The notes: generated by a model not told the origin, from the letters alone. A stretch of 19,854 bases of DNA from Pseudomonadota bacterium (GCA_023389175.1 JAEWEW010000199.1:1-19854), one strand, 5' to 3'. Shown: positions 1-8,880, counted from the first letter of the stretch. A program made the numbers and translations.

Positions 1-705
1 GGCTCCGACGGCTACTCCGGCATCTCCGCGAATCCCGCATTGGGCGCCGCCTGCGACCTGCTGGTGGCGCACGGCGGCACCGTGATCCTGTCCGAGACGC
101 CGGAGATCTACGGCGCCGAGCACCTGCTCACCCGCCGCGCCGTCACGCCGGAGGTGGCGCAGAAGCTCATCGACCGCATCCACTGGTGGGAGGCCTACAC
201 CGAGCGCAACGAGGGCAGCATGGACAACAACCCGTCCCCCGGCAACAAGGCCGGCGGCCTCACCACCATCCTGGAGAAGTCGCTCGGAGCGGTGGCCAAG
301 GCGGGAACCACCAACCTGGTGGACGTCTTCCAGTACGCCGAGCCGGTCACCAGCAAGGGCATGGTCTTCATGGATACGCCCGGCTACGACCCGGTATCGG
401 CCACCGGCCAGGTGGCCGGCGGCGCCAACCTCATCTGCTTCACCACCGGCCGCGGCTCGGTCTACGGCTGCAAGCCCTCGCCGTCGCTCAAGCTGGCCAC
501 CAACTCCGTCCTCTACCGGCGCATGACCGAGGACATGGACATCAACTGCGGCGACATCGTCGAAGGCACCAGCACGGTGGAGGCCAAGGGCCGCGAGATC
601 TTCGAGCTGATGCTGCGCACCGCCTCCGGCCAGAAGAGCAAGAGCGAGGAATACGGCATCGGCTCGGAGGAATTCGTGCCCTGGTATCTCGGCGCGGTGA
701 TGTAG
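1..705 (+). CDS. UxaA/GarD-family dehydratase (altronate or galactarate dehydratase-like), C-terminal part
   Basis: The reading frame is open from the first base of the window to the TAG at 703-705, giving 234 residues, so the start lies upstream. The protein is the catalytic C-terminal region of the UxaA/GarD family, which dehydrates sugar acids such as D-altronate or galactarate to 2-keto-3-deoxy acids in the cytoplasm. Recognisable family blocks are GSDGYSGISANPALG at the left edge, PEIYGAEHLLTRRAV, DNNPSPGNKAGGLTTILEKS, GTTNLVDV, MDTPGYDPVSATGQVAGG and TTGRGSVYGCKPSPS. DMDINCG follows near the end. The N-terminal SAF-like domain would be outside the window. These blocks do not separate altronate from galactarate or a related substrate. 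A short hairpin 20 bases after the stop could end the transcript. Confidence 0.9.
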   Translation, partial: GSDGYSGISANPALGAACDLLVAHGGTVILSETPEIYGAEHLLTRRAVTPEVAQKLIDRIHWWEAYTERNEGSMDNNPSPGNKAGGLTTILEKSLGAVAKAGTTNLVDVFQYAEPVTSKGMVFMDTPGYDPVSATGQVAGGANLICFTTGRGSVYGCKPSPSLKLATNSVLYRRMTEDMDINCGDIVEGTSTVEAKGREIFELMLRTASGQKSKSEEYGIGSEEFVPWYLGAVM

Positions 706-724
706 CATTTCGCGCGCGCTCTAC

Positions 725-741
725 CCGACGACCCTCGTCGG
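725..741 (+). terminator. Short GC-rich hairpin after the dehydratase gene
   Basis: CCGACGA (725-731) and TCGTCGG (735-741) form a perfect 7-bp stem around a CCC loop, starting 20 bases after the stop at 705. There is no clear T-tract, only a TCTAA-like stretch, so it is a weak intrinsic terminator or an mRNA 3'-end stabiliser. The rest of the 706-944 gap shows no other recognisable signal. Confidence 0.35.
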
Positions 742-944
742 TCTAATCCGTACGGTCACGAAGTCTCCGCCGGCCGGTGCGTCGGCACGGCACGCCCAAT
801 CGCAAGTAGAAGGCCACTCGGCATGTAGAACCCGCTCGGCCTGCAGAACGGCCCCGGCCAGTATCGCCACACGGGGGATGTCCTGCCGGCATCCATCCGG
901 CCATACTGATGCCGTCCCGGCATCCCCCCCGTTCTCAATATCCC

Positions 945-1895
945 ATGGCCCTGCAGCGTCGCCAACTCGAGGTCCTGGTCGCGGTCGACGAGGCCGGCTC
1001 GATCCATCGTGCCGCAGAGCAGCTCGGCATCGGGCAACCGGCGGTCTCGCGCACGATCGGCGAAGTCGAGCGCTCGATCGGCGCGCCCCTCTTCGAACGC
1101 GGCGGGGACGGAACCATCCCGACGCCACGAGGCGAGTCGCTCGTCGGCCAGGCGCGCAGCATCCTGCGCTCGCTCGAGCGACTGGACGCAGTCGCAGGTG
1201 CCTTCGCCGGCCCGGTCCGGCTGGGCTGCATCCCGCAAGCGATGCATGCGTTGATGCCGCGATTCCTGGCGAAGCAGTCGAGCCTTGCCGCGAGCAGGAT
1301 GCGACTCAAGGTCATCGAAGGCGACTCGGTGCGACTGTGGCGAGCGCTGCAGCGCGGGGAGCTAGACTTTGCAGTCATGCGCCGCGTGGAAGGCGCGAGT
1401 GACTGGCGGCGTCCCCTGGTCGCCCGGCCGCTCTACGCGGAGCGCTCGCTCGTGGTTGCCGCGCCGGGCCACGACCTGGAACACTCGCAGCGACTGGACC
1501 TGGCTTCCTTGCACGGCCACGGCTGGGTGCTGCCTGCGGTCGGCACGACATCACGCGGCCTGTTCGACGATCATTGCCGTCGCCTGCTGTTGCCGCCGAT
1601 CGAACCGCCGATCGAGATCCGGTCGTTCGACTCGACCGCTGCCGTGTTAAGCGGCACCGCGCTGCTCGCGATGCTGCCGGAGCTGATCGCGCGTCGCTAC
1701 CAGCGGGAGGGCCGCCTCGTGGTCCTGCGGCTGGCGCCGCCACTGCCGAGGCTCCCGGTCCTGCTGGTCACCCACCAGGCGGGCAGCGTCGATCCGATGC
1801 TGGCGACGCTGCAGGGTCAGTTGCGGTCGGCCGCGCTGCAGACCCGCGTTGCGCTGGCCGCGGCGGGGCGAGCCCGACGCGCACGAACCTTGTAG
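945..1895 (+). CDS. LysR-family transcriptional regulator
   Basis: This encodes a 316-residue LysR-type regulator: an N-terminal winged helix-turn-helix DNA-binding domain (about residues 3-62) followed by a periplasmic-binding-protein-like effector domain. The N-terminus shows the typical pattern LQRRQLEVLVAVDEAGS, AAEQLGIGQPAVSRTI and APLFERGG. I chose ATG 945 because LysR proteins usually begin only a few residues before this helix. The frame can extend to 909, but the extra 12 residues are not LysR-like, and neither start has a good ribosome binding site. It lies on the same strand as the upstream dehydratase but 240 bases away, and converges with the CAP-domain gene. Its target and ligand cannot be read from the sequence. 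LysR regulators usually control a divergent neighbour, but none is present here. Confidence 0.9.
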   Translation: MALQRRQLEVLVAVDEAGSIHRAAEQLGIGQPAVSRTIGEVERSIGAPLFERGGDGTIPTPRGESLVGQARSILRSLERLDAVAGAFAGPVRLGCIPQAMHALMPRFLAKQSSLAASRMRLKVIEGDSVRLWRALQRGELDFAVMRRVEGASDWRRPLVARPLYAERSLVVAAPGHDLEHSQRLDLASLHGHGWVLPAVGTTSRGLFDDHCRRLLLPPIEPPIEIRSFDSTAAVLSGTALLAMLPELIARRYQREGRLVVLRLAPPLPRLPVLLVTHQAGSVDPMLATLQGQLRSAALQTRVALAAAGRARRARTL

Positions 1896-1921
1896 CGTCG
1901 CATCCGCGCTACCGCGCCCGT

Positions 1922-1941
1922 ACCGTCGCGACCGCGACGGT
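1922..1941. terminator. Perfect hairpin between convergent genes
   Basis: ACCGTCGCG (1922-1930) and CGCGACGGT (1933-1941) are perfect reverse complements. They form a 9-bp stem, in practice 8 bp with a four-base loop. The hairpin lies between the LysR stop (1895) and the CAP-gene stop (1947-1949, read leftward). That position suits a bidirectional terminator, although no T-tract is present. Confidence 0.4.
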
Positions 1942-1946
1942 CACCG

Positions 1947-2621
1947 CTACCGCGGCCGCGCCAGCACCAGGGTGGCGTAGGTTGATGCCCCGGACACGGA
2001 AGGCGCAAAGCCGAATCCGACGTCGACGAAGGCGGCGTTCATGATGTTGGCGCAGTGGCCCGGGCTTGCCAACCATGCCGCCACGACCGCCGACGACGAC
2101 GACTGCCCCGTCGCGACGTTCTCGCCCACCGCGCTCCACAGGTAGCCGGTCTCGGTGAGGCGGGTGCCGACGCTGGAACCGTCGGCGCCGGTGTGGCTCA
2201 TCGTCCGGTTCGCCTGCATCCAGCGGGTGTGCGATTCGGCTGCCGCCTCGACATCGGCGTGGACTGCGAGCGGCAGCGCAGCAGGATAGCGGATAGACCC
2301 GCAATCCCGAGGCGAGGCGCGCGCGGCATTGAGTGCCGCCAGCACCGTGGCGGTGGAACCGGCGCCACCGCTGCCGCTTACGGCGCCAGCGCCGCCGCTG
2401 TCACCTGCCCCGCTGTCATCGACCGTGCCGCTACCGCCGCCCGAGGCTTCCGCCGTGCCCGCCGGCCCCGGCGTGCCGGCGGCCGGCGCCTGGGGTTCGT
2501 CGTGGCCGCCGCCGCAGGCTGCCAGCAGCGAGACGAGGGAAAGGGCCGCGATGATGGCCGCGGCCTGGCGGTGTCGGGAACGGCCCCGGTAGGCTCGCTC
2601 GAACGACGGGAACGGCACCAT
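1947..2621 (-). CDS. CAP-domain (SCP/PR-1-like) lipoprotein
   Basis: The product is an exported protein. Its N-terminus has a basic stretch (RGRSRHRQ), a hydrophobic core (AAIIAALSLVSLL) and a lipobox LAAC followed by GGG, so signal peptidase II processing is expected. A Gly/Pro/Ala/Ser-rich linker of about 60 residues follows. The C-terminal ~130 residues form a CAP domain: LNAARA, AESHTRWM, MSHTGADGSS, TETGYLWSAVGENVATG and WLASPGHCANIMN are the family signatures. The conserved histidines of the CAP cavity are present. Bacterial CAP proteins of this class are secreted or surface-attached, and their biochemical role is mostly unknown. I place the start at ATG 2621 because GGAG sits six bases upstream. 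The frame also has ATGs at 2630 and 2642. The gene diverges from the M16 peptidase. Confidence 0.85.
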   Translation of the reverse strand: MVPFPSFERAYRGRSRHRQAAAIIAALSLVSLLAACGGGHDEPQAPAAGTPGPAGTAEASGGGSGTVDDSGAGDSGGAGAVSGSGGAGSTATVLAALNAARASPRDCGSIRYPAALPLAVHADVEAAAESHTRWMQANRTMSHTGADGSSVGTRLTETGYLWSAVGENVATGQSSSSAVVAAWLASPGHCANIMNAAFVDVGFGFAPSVSGASTYATLVLARPR

Positions 2622-2848
2622 CGGACTCTCCATGCGGCGCACGCCGGGCGCGGTCGGTCGAGGTTAGCGCGCAGCCTCCCGGCTCGACGCCGACGCATGC
2701 CTGCGAGCCGCCCGGCGGCGGCTGCCGGGGTGCGGACGGCGGGGCCATCGCTTCGAGGCTGCGGACACGACAGCCGGGTCGCTCCGGGCAGGCGCGGCGC
2801 GAACGATGGACAATCGGGGGCCCGACCGCGCCCGGGCGCGCGCCGACA

Positions 2849-2862
2849 GGAGATATGACTTG
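2849..2862 (+). promoter_or_regulatory. Ribosome binding site favouring a TTG start for the M16 peptidase
   Basis: GGAG (2849-2852) lies seven bases before the in-frame TTG at 2860-2862. The nearer ATG at 2855 is in another frame and stops after six codons. The in-frame ATG at 2806 has no good site and would add an 18-residue charged extension before the signal peptide. The remainder of the divergent gap 2622-2859 shows no clear promoter to my eye. Confidence 0.5.
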
Positions 2863-5691
2863 CGAATCCTTTTGACCCCATTGGTCCTCCGGACGTCCGG
2901 GTACCGAGGAGCCGTCCGGCGCCTGCCGGGCGTCCTGGTCGCCACCGCTGCCTTGATCGCCGCGCTGGCGTTGCCGGCCGCCGCGCGCGAGGACGGGCCG
3001 TCCCCGGTCGCAGCGCGGCAGAGCGGGACCTCACCGGCGGCCGCCGCGCCGGTGAGCACCGAGCCGCAGAAGATCACCACCATCGCCGGCGTCACGGAAT
3101 ACCTGCTTCCCAACGGGCTGCGCGTGCTGCTGAGCCAGGACCGGTCGCAGCCGACTGTGACCATGAACCTGGTCTACCAGGTCGGGTCGCGCCACGAGGG
3201 AGCCGGCGAAGCCGGCATGGCCCACCTGCTCGAGCACATGCTCTTCAAGGGTACCGAGGCAACCCCGGACCCCAAGCGCGAGTTCTCGCGGCGGAGCATG
3301 CGCTGGAACGCCACGACCTCCTACGACCGCACCAACTATTTCGGCCGCTTCAACCAGAATCCGGAGGACGCCGCCTGGCTGCTCGGATGGTTTGCCGACA
3401 CGATGAGCAACGTGCGCATCGATGCGGAGAAGCTCGACTCCGAGCGGCCGGTGGTGCGCAACGAGATGCAGGCGAGCGAGAACCGGCCGCAGCAGCAGCT
3501 CTACCAGCAGCTCATGTCGACCGCATACGACTTCCACCCCTACGGGCGCCCGGTCATCGGCAGCGTCTCGGACCTCGACAACGTCCGTGCGGACCGGCTG
3601 CAGGCGTTCTACGAGCGCTTCTACCGGCCGGACAACGCGGTGCTGATCGTGACGGGCGCCTTCGACGAGGCGCAGACGATCGCAATGGTCGCCGCCACGC
3701 TCGGCAAGGTGCCGCGGCCGGCCGGCGAGATCACCCATCCCTACACCCTCGATCGGGCGCAGCAGGGCGAGCGGGAGGTGGCCCTGCGGCGGGCCGGCGG
3801 CGTGCCGATGCTCGCCGTCGGCTACCACATGATGCCGGGCTCCGCCCGCGAGGCGGTGGCCTTCTCGGTGCTCGGCGTCATGCTCACCCGCCAGCCCGAC
3901 GGCCCGCTCTACGAGGCGATGGTCAAGAAGGGCCTTGCGGTGAGCGTCTATGGCTATCCGGTGGGACTGCATGACCCCGGCGTCGTGGTCTTCGGCGCGA
4001 TGCTGGACGAAACACACGACCGGGCCGCGGCGTGGGCGAAGCTGCGGGCGCTGCTGGAAGAGGAGCTGCCGCTCACGCAGGAGAGCCTCGACCGGACCAA
4101 GCTCGACTTCGCCAACTCGCACCGGGCGATGATGGAATCGCCCGAATCGCTCGCCTGGGGGCTCACCGAGGCGGTCGCCCTCGGCGACTGGCGGCTGGTG
4201 TTCGCGCAGGCGGACTGGACGCAGGCGGTCACGCTCGAGGAGATCGAAGCAGTCGCCCGCAAGTACCTGCTGCTGTCGAACCGCACGCTTGCCTGGTACC
4301 TGCCGAGCGAATCGCCGCGCCGCGCGCCGGCTCCGGCGCGGGTGGACGTGGCGCAGCTGCTGGAGGATCACCCGTGGCCGCAGGAGCCGGCATTCGAGGC
4401 GGACTACCCGCTGGATGCGAAGAGCATCGAGACCCATGCGGTCACCGGTCGGCTCGAAACCGGCCAGGCGTATGCGATCCTGCCGCGTCGCACGCGCGGC
4501 AACCGGGTGAGCCTGGCGCTGCGCCTGCAGTGGGGCAACCTGCAGAGCCTCACCGGGCGATGGAAGGACGCCGACATGCTCGACCGCATGATGCTCACCG
4601 CCACCCGGGAGCTGTCGCTGCAGGCGCTGGAGGACCGGCTCCGCCCGCTCGATGCGCGCATGGAGCTCGCCGCGAGCGAAGCCGGCGCGGAGCTCTCCAT
4701 GCAGGTGCCGAGGGAGCACCTCGAGGCGGCCCTCGCGATCGCGACCCAGGCGCTGCGCGAGCCGCATTTCCCGCAGGACATCTACGAGGAGCGCAAGCGC
4801 CGCCTCATCGCGAACATCCGGTCGCGGCAGGACCAGCCCGACTCGATCGTCTCCGACGCGCTGCGCCGCGCCGGGTTCCCGTACCCGGCCGAGGATCCGC
4901 GCCACTACCGGACGCCGCAGGAACGCATCAGCGAACTCGAGTCCCACACGCTCGAGCGCATGAAGGCCTTCTACCGCGATTTCGCCGGCGCCTCGCACGC
5001 GCAGCTGGCGGTGGTCGGCGAGGTCGAGCCGCAGGCGATCATCACCTGGCTCGGCGAGGCGCTCGGCGACTGGAAGAGCCCGGGGCCATGGGAGCGGATC
5101 GTGCGCCCGTTCCATCCGCTGCCGGACGACCGGCGCCTGCGGTCCGTGCCCGACAAGCCGAATGCGGTCTACCTGCAGGCGCGCGCGGTGCCGGTGGGCG
5201 AGGATGATCCCGACTACATCCCGCTCGCGGTGGCGATGCGCATCTTCGGCGCCGACGCCGACAGCCGGGTGTCCCGCCGGTTGCGCGAACAGGAGAGCCT
5301 CACCTACGGCGCCTACGCACTGCTGAGCTCGGATCGCGAGGTGAGCAGCGGCCTGGTCAGCATCCGCGCGATCCACGCGCCGGGCAATGTCGGCCGGGTG
5401 GAGAAGGGAATCAACGAGGAGATCGAGCGCGCGCTGCGCGAGGGCTTCACCCAGGCCGAGCTCGACTCGGCCCGCAACGCCTGGTCGGACCGGCGGCTGC
5501 AGGTGCTGTCCGACGAAGGCAGCGTCGCGTCGATCCTGGCATCGAACCTCTACTGGGGCGACACCATGCAGCGCTGGATGGACCGGGACGAGCGCATCCG
5601 CACGCTGACGCTCGACGAGGTGAACGCCGCCTTCCGCAAGCACGTGAAAGCCGACCAGGCACTGGTGCTGGGCGCCGGGGACTATGACTGA
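2860..5691 (+). CDS. M16 family zinc metallopeptidase (pitrilysin/insulinase-like), periplasmic
   Basis: From the TTG at 2860 this is a 943-residue protein; the frame also reaches ATG 2806. A signal peptide is visible: basic residues, then LVATAALIAALALPAAA before RED. The first M16 domain has the inverted zinc motif H-L-L-E-H (H at 3223-3225, second H 12 bases on). A glutamate in VVRNEMQ at 3463-3465 lies 76 residues after the second His, exactly as in the HxxEH-x76-E pattern, so the active site looks complete. Two half-domains follow. The second M16 domain lacks zinc ligands but has the SRVSRRLREQESLTYGAYA block near the C-terminus. Two-domain fused M16 peptidases of about 900-950 residues are common in proteobacteria and degrade peptides in the periplasm. 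The MFS gene follows within a few dozen bases and may be cotranscribed; no functional link is evident. Confidence 0.92.
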   Translation: MRILLTPLVLRTSGYRGAVRRLPGVLVATAALIAALALPAAAREDGPSPVAARQSGTSPAAAAPVSTEPQKITTIAGVTEYLLPNGLRVLLSQDRSQPTVTMNLVYQVGSRHEGAGEAGMAHLLEHMLFKGTEATPDPKREFSRRSMRWNATTSYDRTNYFGRFNQNPEDAAWLLGWFADTMSNVRIDAEKLDSERPVVRNEMQASENRPQQQLYQQLMSTAYDFHPYGRPVIGSVSDLDNVRADRLQAFYERFYRPDNAVLIVTGAFDEAQTIAMVAATLGKVPRPAGEITHPYTLDRAQQGEREVALRRAGGVPMLAVGYHMMPGSAREAVAFSVLGVMLTRQPDGPLYEAMVKKGLAVSVYGYPVGLHDPGVVVFGAMLDETHDRAAAWAKLRALLEEELPLTQESLDRTKLDFANSHRAMMESPESLAWGLTEAVALGDWRLVFAQADWTQAVTLEEIEAVARKYLLLSNRTLAWYLPSESPRRAPAPARVDVAQLLEDHPWPQEPAFEADYPLDAKSIETHAVTGRLETGQAYAILPRRTRGNRVSLALRLQWGNLQSLTGRWKDADMLDRMMLTATRELSLQALEDRLRPLDARMELAASEAGAELSMQVPREHLEAALAIATQALREPHFPQDIYEERKRRLIANIRSRQDQPDSIVSDALRRAGFPYPAEDPRHYRTPQERISELESHTLERMKAFYRDFAGASHAQLAVVGEVEPQAIITWLGEALGDWKSPGPWERIVRPFHPLPDDRRLRSVPDKPNAVYLQARAVPVGEDDPDYIPLAVAMRIFGADADSRVSRRLREQESLTYGAYALLSSDREVSSGLVSIRAIHAPGNVGRVEKGINEEIERALREGFTQAELDSARNAWSDRRLQVLSDEGSVASILASNLYWGDTMQRWMDRDERIRTLTLDEVNAAFRKHVKADQALVLGAGDYD

Positions 5692-5733
5692 ACCTTGCGG
5701 GCTCCGGGAGGACATGCCCGCTTCCGATCGCGC

Positions 5734-7128
5734 ATGCTGAGGTCGATCTGGTCCATCTCGTCGCTGCTGGGCGGGATGGGGATCCTCATCTCCGGCTCGG
5801 GACTGCTCGGCATCCAGCTCGGCCTGCGCGGCGTCCAGGAGGATTTCGGCAACCTCGTCCTCGGCGTCGTCATGTCGGCCTTCTACATCGGCTACCTGGC
5901 CGGCGCCTGGATCTGCCCGCCGCTCATCATGCGGGTGGGCCACATCCGTGCCTTCTCGAGCTTCGCGGCCACGGCGGCGGTGGTGGCGCTGATGTACGGG
6001 CTCGCGGTCGGGCCGCTCCAGTGGTGGCTCCTGCGGATCGTGAACGGCATCGCGCTCATGGGCATCTACATGGCGATCGAGAGCTGGCTCAACGAACGCG
6101 CGCAGACCGGGCGGGCGCGGATCTTCTCGCTCTACATGATGATCAACCTGGTCGCGACGGCCATCGGCCAGTACCTGGTGGTGGTCCAGGGGACCGACGG
6201 GCTGGGGTCCTTCGCGATCGCGGCGATCCTCTTCTGCCTCGGCCTGCTGCCGATCGCGCTCACGCCGCTGCGCCAGCCGGAGCCGGTGAAGACGCCGAGC
6301 CTGTCGCTGCGCAAGCTCTTCCGCGCGGCGCCGACCGGCGTCGCCGGCTCGCTCGCCGCCGGCCTGGTGCTGGGCTCGTTCTGGGCGCTCTCGGCGATCT
6401 ACGCCCGATCACTCGGCCTGGACAACCTCGGCGTCGCGAACTTCACCGCCTCGGCGATCATCGGCGGCGCGCTGCTGCAATGGCCGATCGGCTGGCTCTC
6501 GGACCGCCGGGACCGCCGCGAGGTGCTGGTGTGGATCGCGACCGCGGCGGCGATCATGCTCTGCGCGCTCGCGCTGATCGACCTGATCGCCGGGCCGTCG
6601 CCGGCGCCGGTCTGGTACATGCCGCTTTCCTTTGGCATCGGCGCGTTCGTGTTCTCGATCTACGGCGTGGCGGTTGCCCAGACCCACGACCGGTTCCCGC
6701 CGACCGAGGCGCTCGAGGCGACCAAGGGATTGCTGCTGGTCCACGGCATGGGCGCGGTCTCCGGCCCGCTCATCTGCGGCGCGATCATGCAGGTGCTGGA
6801 TTCCCGCGGGTTCCCGGTCACGCTCGCCCTCATGATGGTCTCGCTCGCCGCGTTCACCGCCGTGCGCATCCGGCGCGATCCGCCGGTGCCGCCGGAGAGC
6901 CGCGGCAGCTTCGTTGCGGTGGACCAGAACTCGCCGGGCGAGATCGAGATGCCCCCGCGAGAGCCGGTGGCCGAAGCAACCGTGGCGGCGCAGGCGAGCG
7001 CGGAGGAATCCGGCAAGCCGGCGGCCGCGCCGACTGCGCCGACTGCGCCGACTGCGCCTAAGACCGCCGACATCGGCGACGTCACCGACGCCGTGATCCT
7101 GGAGGGCGTCGACCGGCGCCGACCCTGA
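5734..7128 (+). CDS. MFS transporter, YcaD-like
   Basis: This is a 464-residue major facilitator with about 12 hydrophobic segments in the inner membrane. The N-terminal half has GGMGILISGSGLLGIQLGLRG, then FYIGYLAGAWICPPLIMRVGHIR (the loop 2-3 region) and a YMAIESWLNERA segment. Together these resemble the YcaD/YfkF-type branch of MFS_1, whose substrates are mostly unknown. A second loop signature, GWLSDRRDRREVL, follows in the C-terminal half. The last ~80 residues are a hydrophilic tail rich in Ala, Pro and Glu that contains an APT repeat. The start is uncertain: ATG 5734 gives the usual length, while the frame extends to TTG 5695, four bases after the peptidase stop. The GGGAGG at 5706-5711 fits neither start well. 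Confidence 0.85.
   Translation: MLRSIWSISSLLGGMGILISGSGLLGIQLGLRGVQEDFGNLVLGVVMSAFYIGYLAGAWICPPLIMRVGHIRAFSSFAATAAVVALMYGLAVGPLQWWLLRIVNGIALMGIYMAIESWLNERAQTGRARIFSLYMMINLVATAIGQYLVVVQGTDGLGSFAIAAILFCLGLLPIALTPLRQPEPVKTPSLSLRKLFRAAPTGVAGSLAAGLVLGSFWALSAIYARSLGLDNLGVANFTASAIIGGALLQWPIGWLSDRRDRREVLVWIATAAAIMLCALALIDLIAGPSPAPVWYMPLSFGIGAFVFSIYGVAVAQTHDRFPPTEALEATKGLLLVHGMGAVSGPLICGAIMQVLDSRGFPVTLALMMVSLAAFTAVRIRRDPPVPPESRGSFVAVDQNSPGEIEMPPREPVAEATVAAQASAEESGKPAAAPTAPTAPTAPKTADIGDVTDAVILEGVDRRRP
7027..7062 (+). repeat. 9-bp tandem repeat in the MFS C-terminal tail
   Basis: Three perfect copies of GCGCCGACT (7027-7053) and a partial fourth encode Ala-Pro-Thr repeats in the low-complexity tail of the permease. 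Such in-frame repeats can change copy number without breaking the gene. Confidence 0.8.
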
Positions 7129-7145
7129 GCCCAGGCGACGGGGCT
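7128..7145. terminator. Small hairpin between MFS gene and ettA
   Basis: AGCCC (7128-7132) and GGGCT (7141-7145) can pair around an eight-base loop. Only 19 bases separate the two convergent stop codons, so any terminator must sit here or inside the genes. A five-pair stem without a T-tract is weak. Confidence 0.25.
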
Positions 7146-7147
7146 TC

Positions 7148-8815
7148 CTACTTGTGGATCGCCTTGTAGCGCAGCCGCTTCGGCTTGGCCTCCTCCTCGC
7201 CGAGCCGTCGCCGCTTGTCCTCCTCGTACTCGCGGTAGTTGCCCGCGAAGAAGGTCCACTGCGAATCGCCCTCGGCCGCGAGGATATGGGTCGCGATGCG
7301 ATCCAGGAACCAGCGATCGTGCGAGATCACCAGCACGCAGCCGGCGAACTCCAGTAGCGCATCCTCCAGCGCGCGCAGCGTCTCGACGTCGAGGTCGTTG
7401 GACGGCTCGTCGAGCAGCAGCACGTTGCCGCCTTCGAGCAGCGTCTTGGCAAGGTGCAGGCGCCCGCGTTCGCCGCCGGAGAGCTGGCCCACCATCTTCT
7501 GCTGGTCCTGGCCCTTGAAGTTGAAGCGGCCGAGGTAGGCCCGCGACTGCATCTCGAAGCGGCCGACGTTCAGGATGTCCCGGCCGCCGGAGACGTCCTC
7601 CCACACGGTCTTGTCGCCGGTGAGCGAATCGCGCGACTGGTCGACGTAGGCGATCTGCACCGTGTTGCCGATCTTGATGGTGCCGCTGTCCGGCTTCTCG
7701 CGCCCGGTGATCATGCGGAAGATCGTGGACTTGCCCGCGCCGTTCGGGCCGATGATGCCGACGATGGCGCCCGCCGGAATGATGAAGCTGAGGTTGTCGA
7801 TCAGCAGGCGGTCGCCGTAGGCCTTGCTCACGCCCTCGAACGCGATCACGTCGTTTCCGAGGCGCTCGGCCACCGGAATGAAGATCTCCTGGGTCTCGTT
7901 GCGCTTCTGGTATTCATGCGAGGAGAGCTCGTCGAAGCGGGCAAGGCGGGCCTTGCTCTTTGCCTGCCGGCCCTTCGGGTTCTGGCGCGACCACTCCAGC
8001 TCCTTCTTGAGGGCCTTCTGGCGCGCCGACTCGGTGGCCTCCTCCTGCTTGAGGCGGGTGCTCTTCTGGTCGAGCCACGAGCTGTAGTTGCCCTTCCAGG
8101 GAATGCCGCTGCCCCGGTCGAGCTCGAGGATCCATTCCGCGGCGTTGTCGAGGAAGTAGCGGTCGTGGGTCACCGCCACGACCGTGCCGGGGAACTTCTG
8201 CAGGAACTGCTCCAGCCAGTCGACGCTCTCGGCATCCAGGTGGTTGGTCGGTTCGTCGAGCAGCAGCATGTCGGGCCGCGACAGCAGCAGGCGGCAGAGC
8301 GCGACGCGACGCTTCTCGCCGCCCGACAGTGTGCCGACCTTGGCTTCCCAGGGGGGCAGCCGCAGCGCATCGGCCGCGATCTCGAGCTGCACCTCGGTGT
8401 TCTCGCTGCCGGCGGCCGAGATCACCGCCTCGTACTTCGCCTGGTCCGCGGCCAGCTTGTCGAAGTCCGCATCCGGCTCGGCGTAGGCGGCGTAGATCTC
8501 ATCGAGCTTCGCCTTGGCCTCCATGACCTCGCCCAAGCCCTCCTCGACTGCCTCGCGCACCGTGGCGTCCGGATCCAGCTCCGGCTCCTGCGGCAGGAAG
8601 CCGACCTTGATGTCGGGCATCGGGACGGCTTCGCCGTCGAAGTCCCGGTCGATCCCGGCCATGATCCTCAGCAGGCTCGACTTGCCCGAGCCGTTCGTCC
8701 CGAGGACGCCGATCTTGGCGCCCGGAAAGAAGCTGAGCGAGATGTCCTTGAGAATGGTGCGTTTGGGTGGGACGGTCTTTCCCACCCGGTTCATCGTGTA
8801 GACGTACTGGGCCAT
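7148..8815 (-). CDS. ettA: Energy-dependent translational throttle protein EttA (ABC-F ATPase)
   Basis: The 555-residue product has the same length as Escherichia coli EttA and starts MAQYVYTMNRVGKTVPPKR, a signature N-terminus. There are two ABC ATPase domains. The first has Walker A GTNGSGKS (residues 39-46), signature LSGGEKRR and Walker B LLLDEPTNHLD. The second has GPNGAGKS, LSGGERGR and LLLDEPSNDLD. The linker between them carries the charged helical region (KKELEWSRQNPKGRQAKSKARLARF), and the first domain includes the arm insertion of EttA. There are no transmembrane segments. EttA binds the ribosomal E site and gates the start of elongation according to the ATP/ADP ratio. This is a housekeeping gene and marks the left border of the catabolic cassette. 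Confidence 0.96.
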   Translation of the reverse strand: MAQYVYTMNRVGKTVPPKRTILKDISLSFFPGAKIGVLGTNGSGKSSLLRIMAGIDRDFDGEAVPMPDIKVGFLPQEPELDPDATVREAVEEGLGEVMEAKAKLDEIYAAYAEPDADFDKLAADQAKYEAVISAAGSENTEVQLEIAADALRLPPWEAKVGTLSGGEKRRVALCRLLLSRPDMLLLDEPTNHLDAESVDWLEQFLQKFPGTVVAVTHDRYFLDNAAEWILELDRGSGIPWKGNYSSWLDQKSTRLKQEEATESARQKALKKELEWSRQNPKGRQAKSKARLARFDELSSHEYQKRNETQEIFIPVAERLGNDVIAFEGVSKAYGDRLLIDNLSFIIPAGAIVGIIGPNGAGKSTIFRMITGREKPDSGTIKIGNTVQIAYVDQSRDSLTGDKTVWEDVSGGRDILNVGRFEMQSRAYLGRFNFKGQDQQKMVGQLSGGERGRLHLAKTLLEGGNVLLLDEPSNDLDVETLRALEDALLEFAGCVLVISHDRWFLDRIATHILAAEGDSQWTFFAGNYREYEEDKRRRLGEEEAKPKRLRYKAIHK

Positions 8816-8880
8816 CGTGCTGGGCGGCGGCTGCCGCCTCGGTAGTGGGTATGCCGTGCGGGGATGCCGGCGAGCCCACT

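Noticed and set aside
1622..1641. Possible second operator or promoter inside the lysR gene
   Set aside because: Local dyads here are within conserved coding sequence and no better than expected at this GC content.
2622..2859. Divergent promoter between the CAP lipoprotein and M16 genes
   Set aside because: A promoter must exist here, but I found no hexamer pair with acceptable spacing, so none is annotated.
3031..5943. A 970-codon open frame on the minus strand opposite the M16 peptidase
   Set aside because: High GC removes stops in the antisense frame; the translation is Arg/His/Ala/Val-rich with no domain, while the plus strand encodes a complete peptidase with its zinc site.
7454..8845. 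A 463-codon plus-strand open frame opposite ettA
   Set aside because: It is a shadow of ettA; the composition is skewed to Leu/Ala/Val/Arg/Asp with no recognisable motif.
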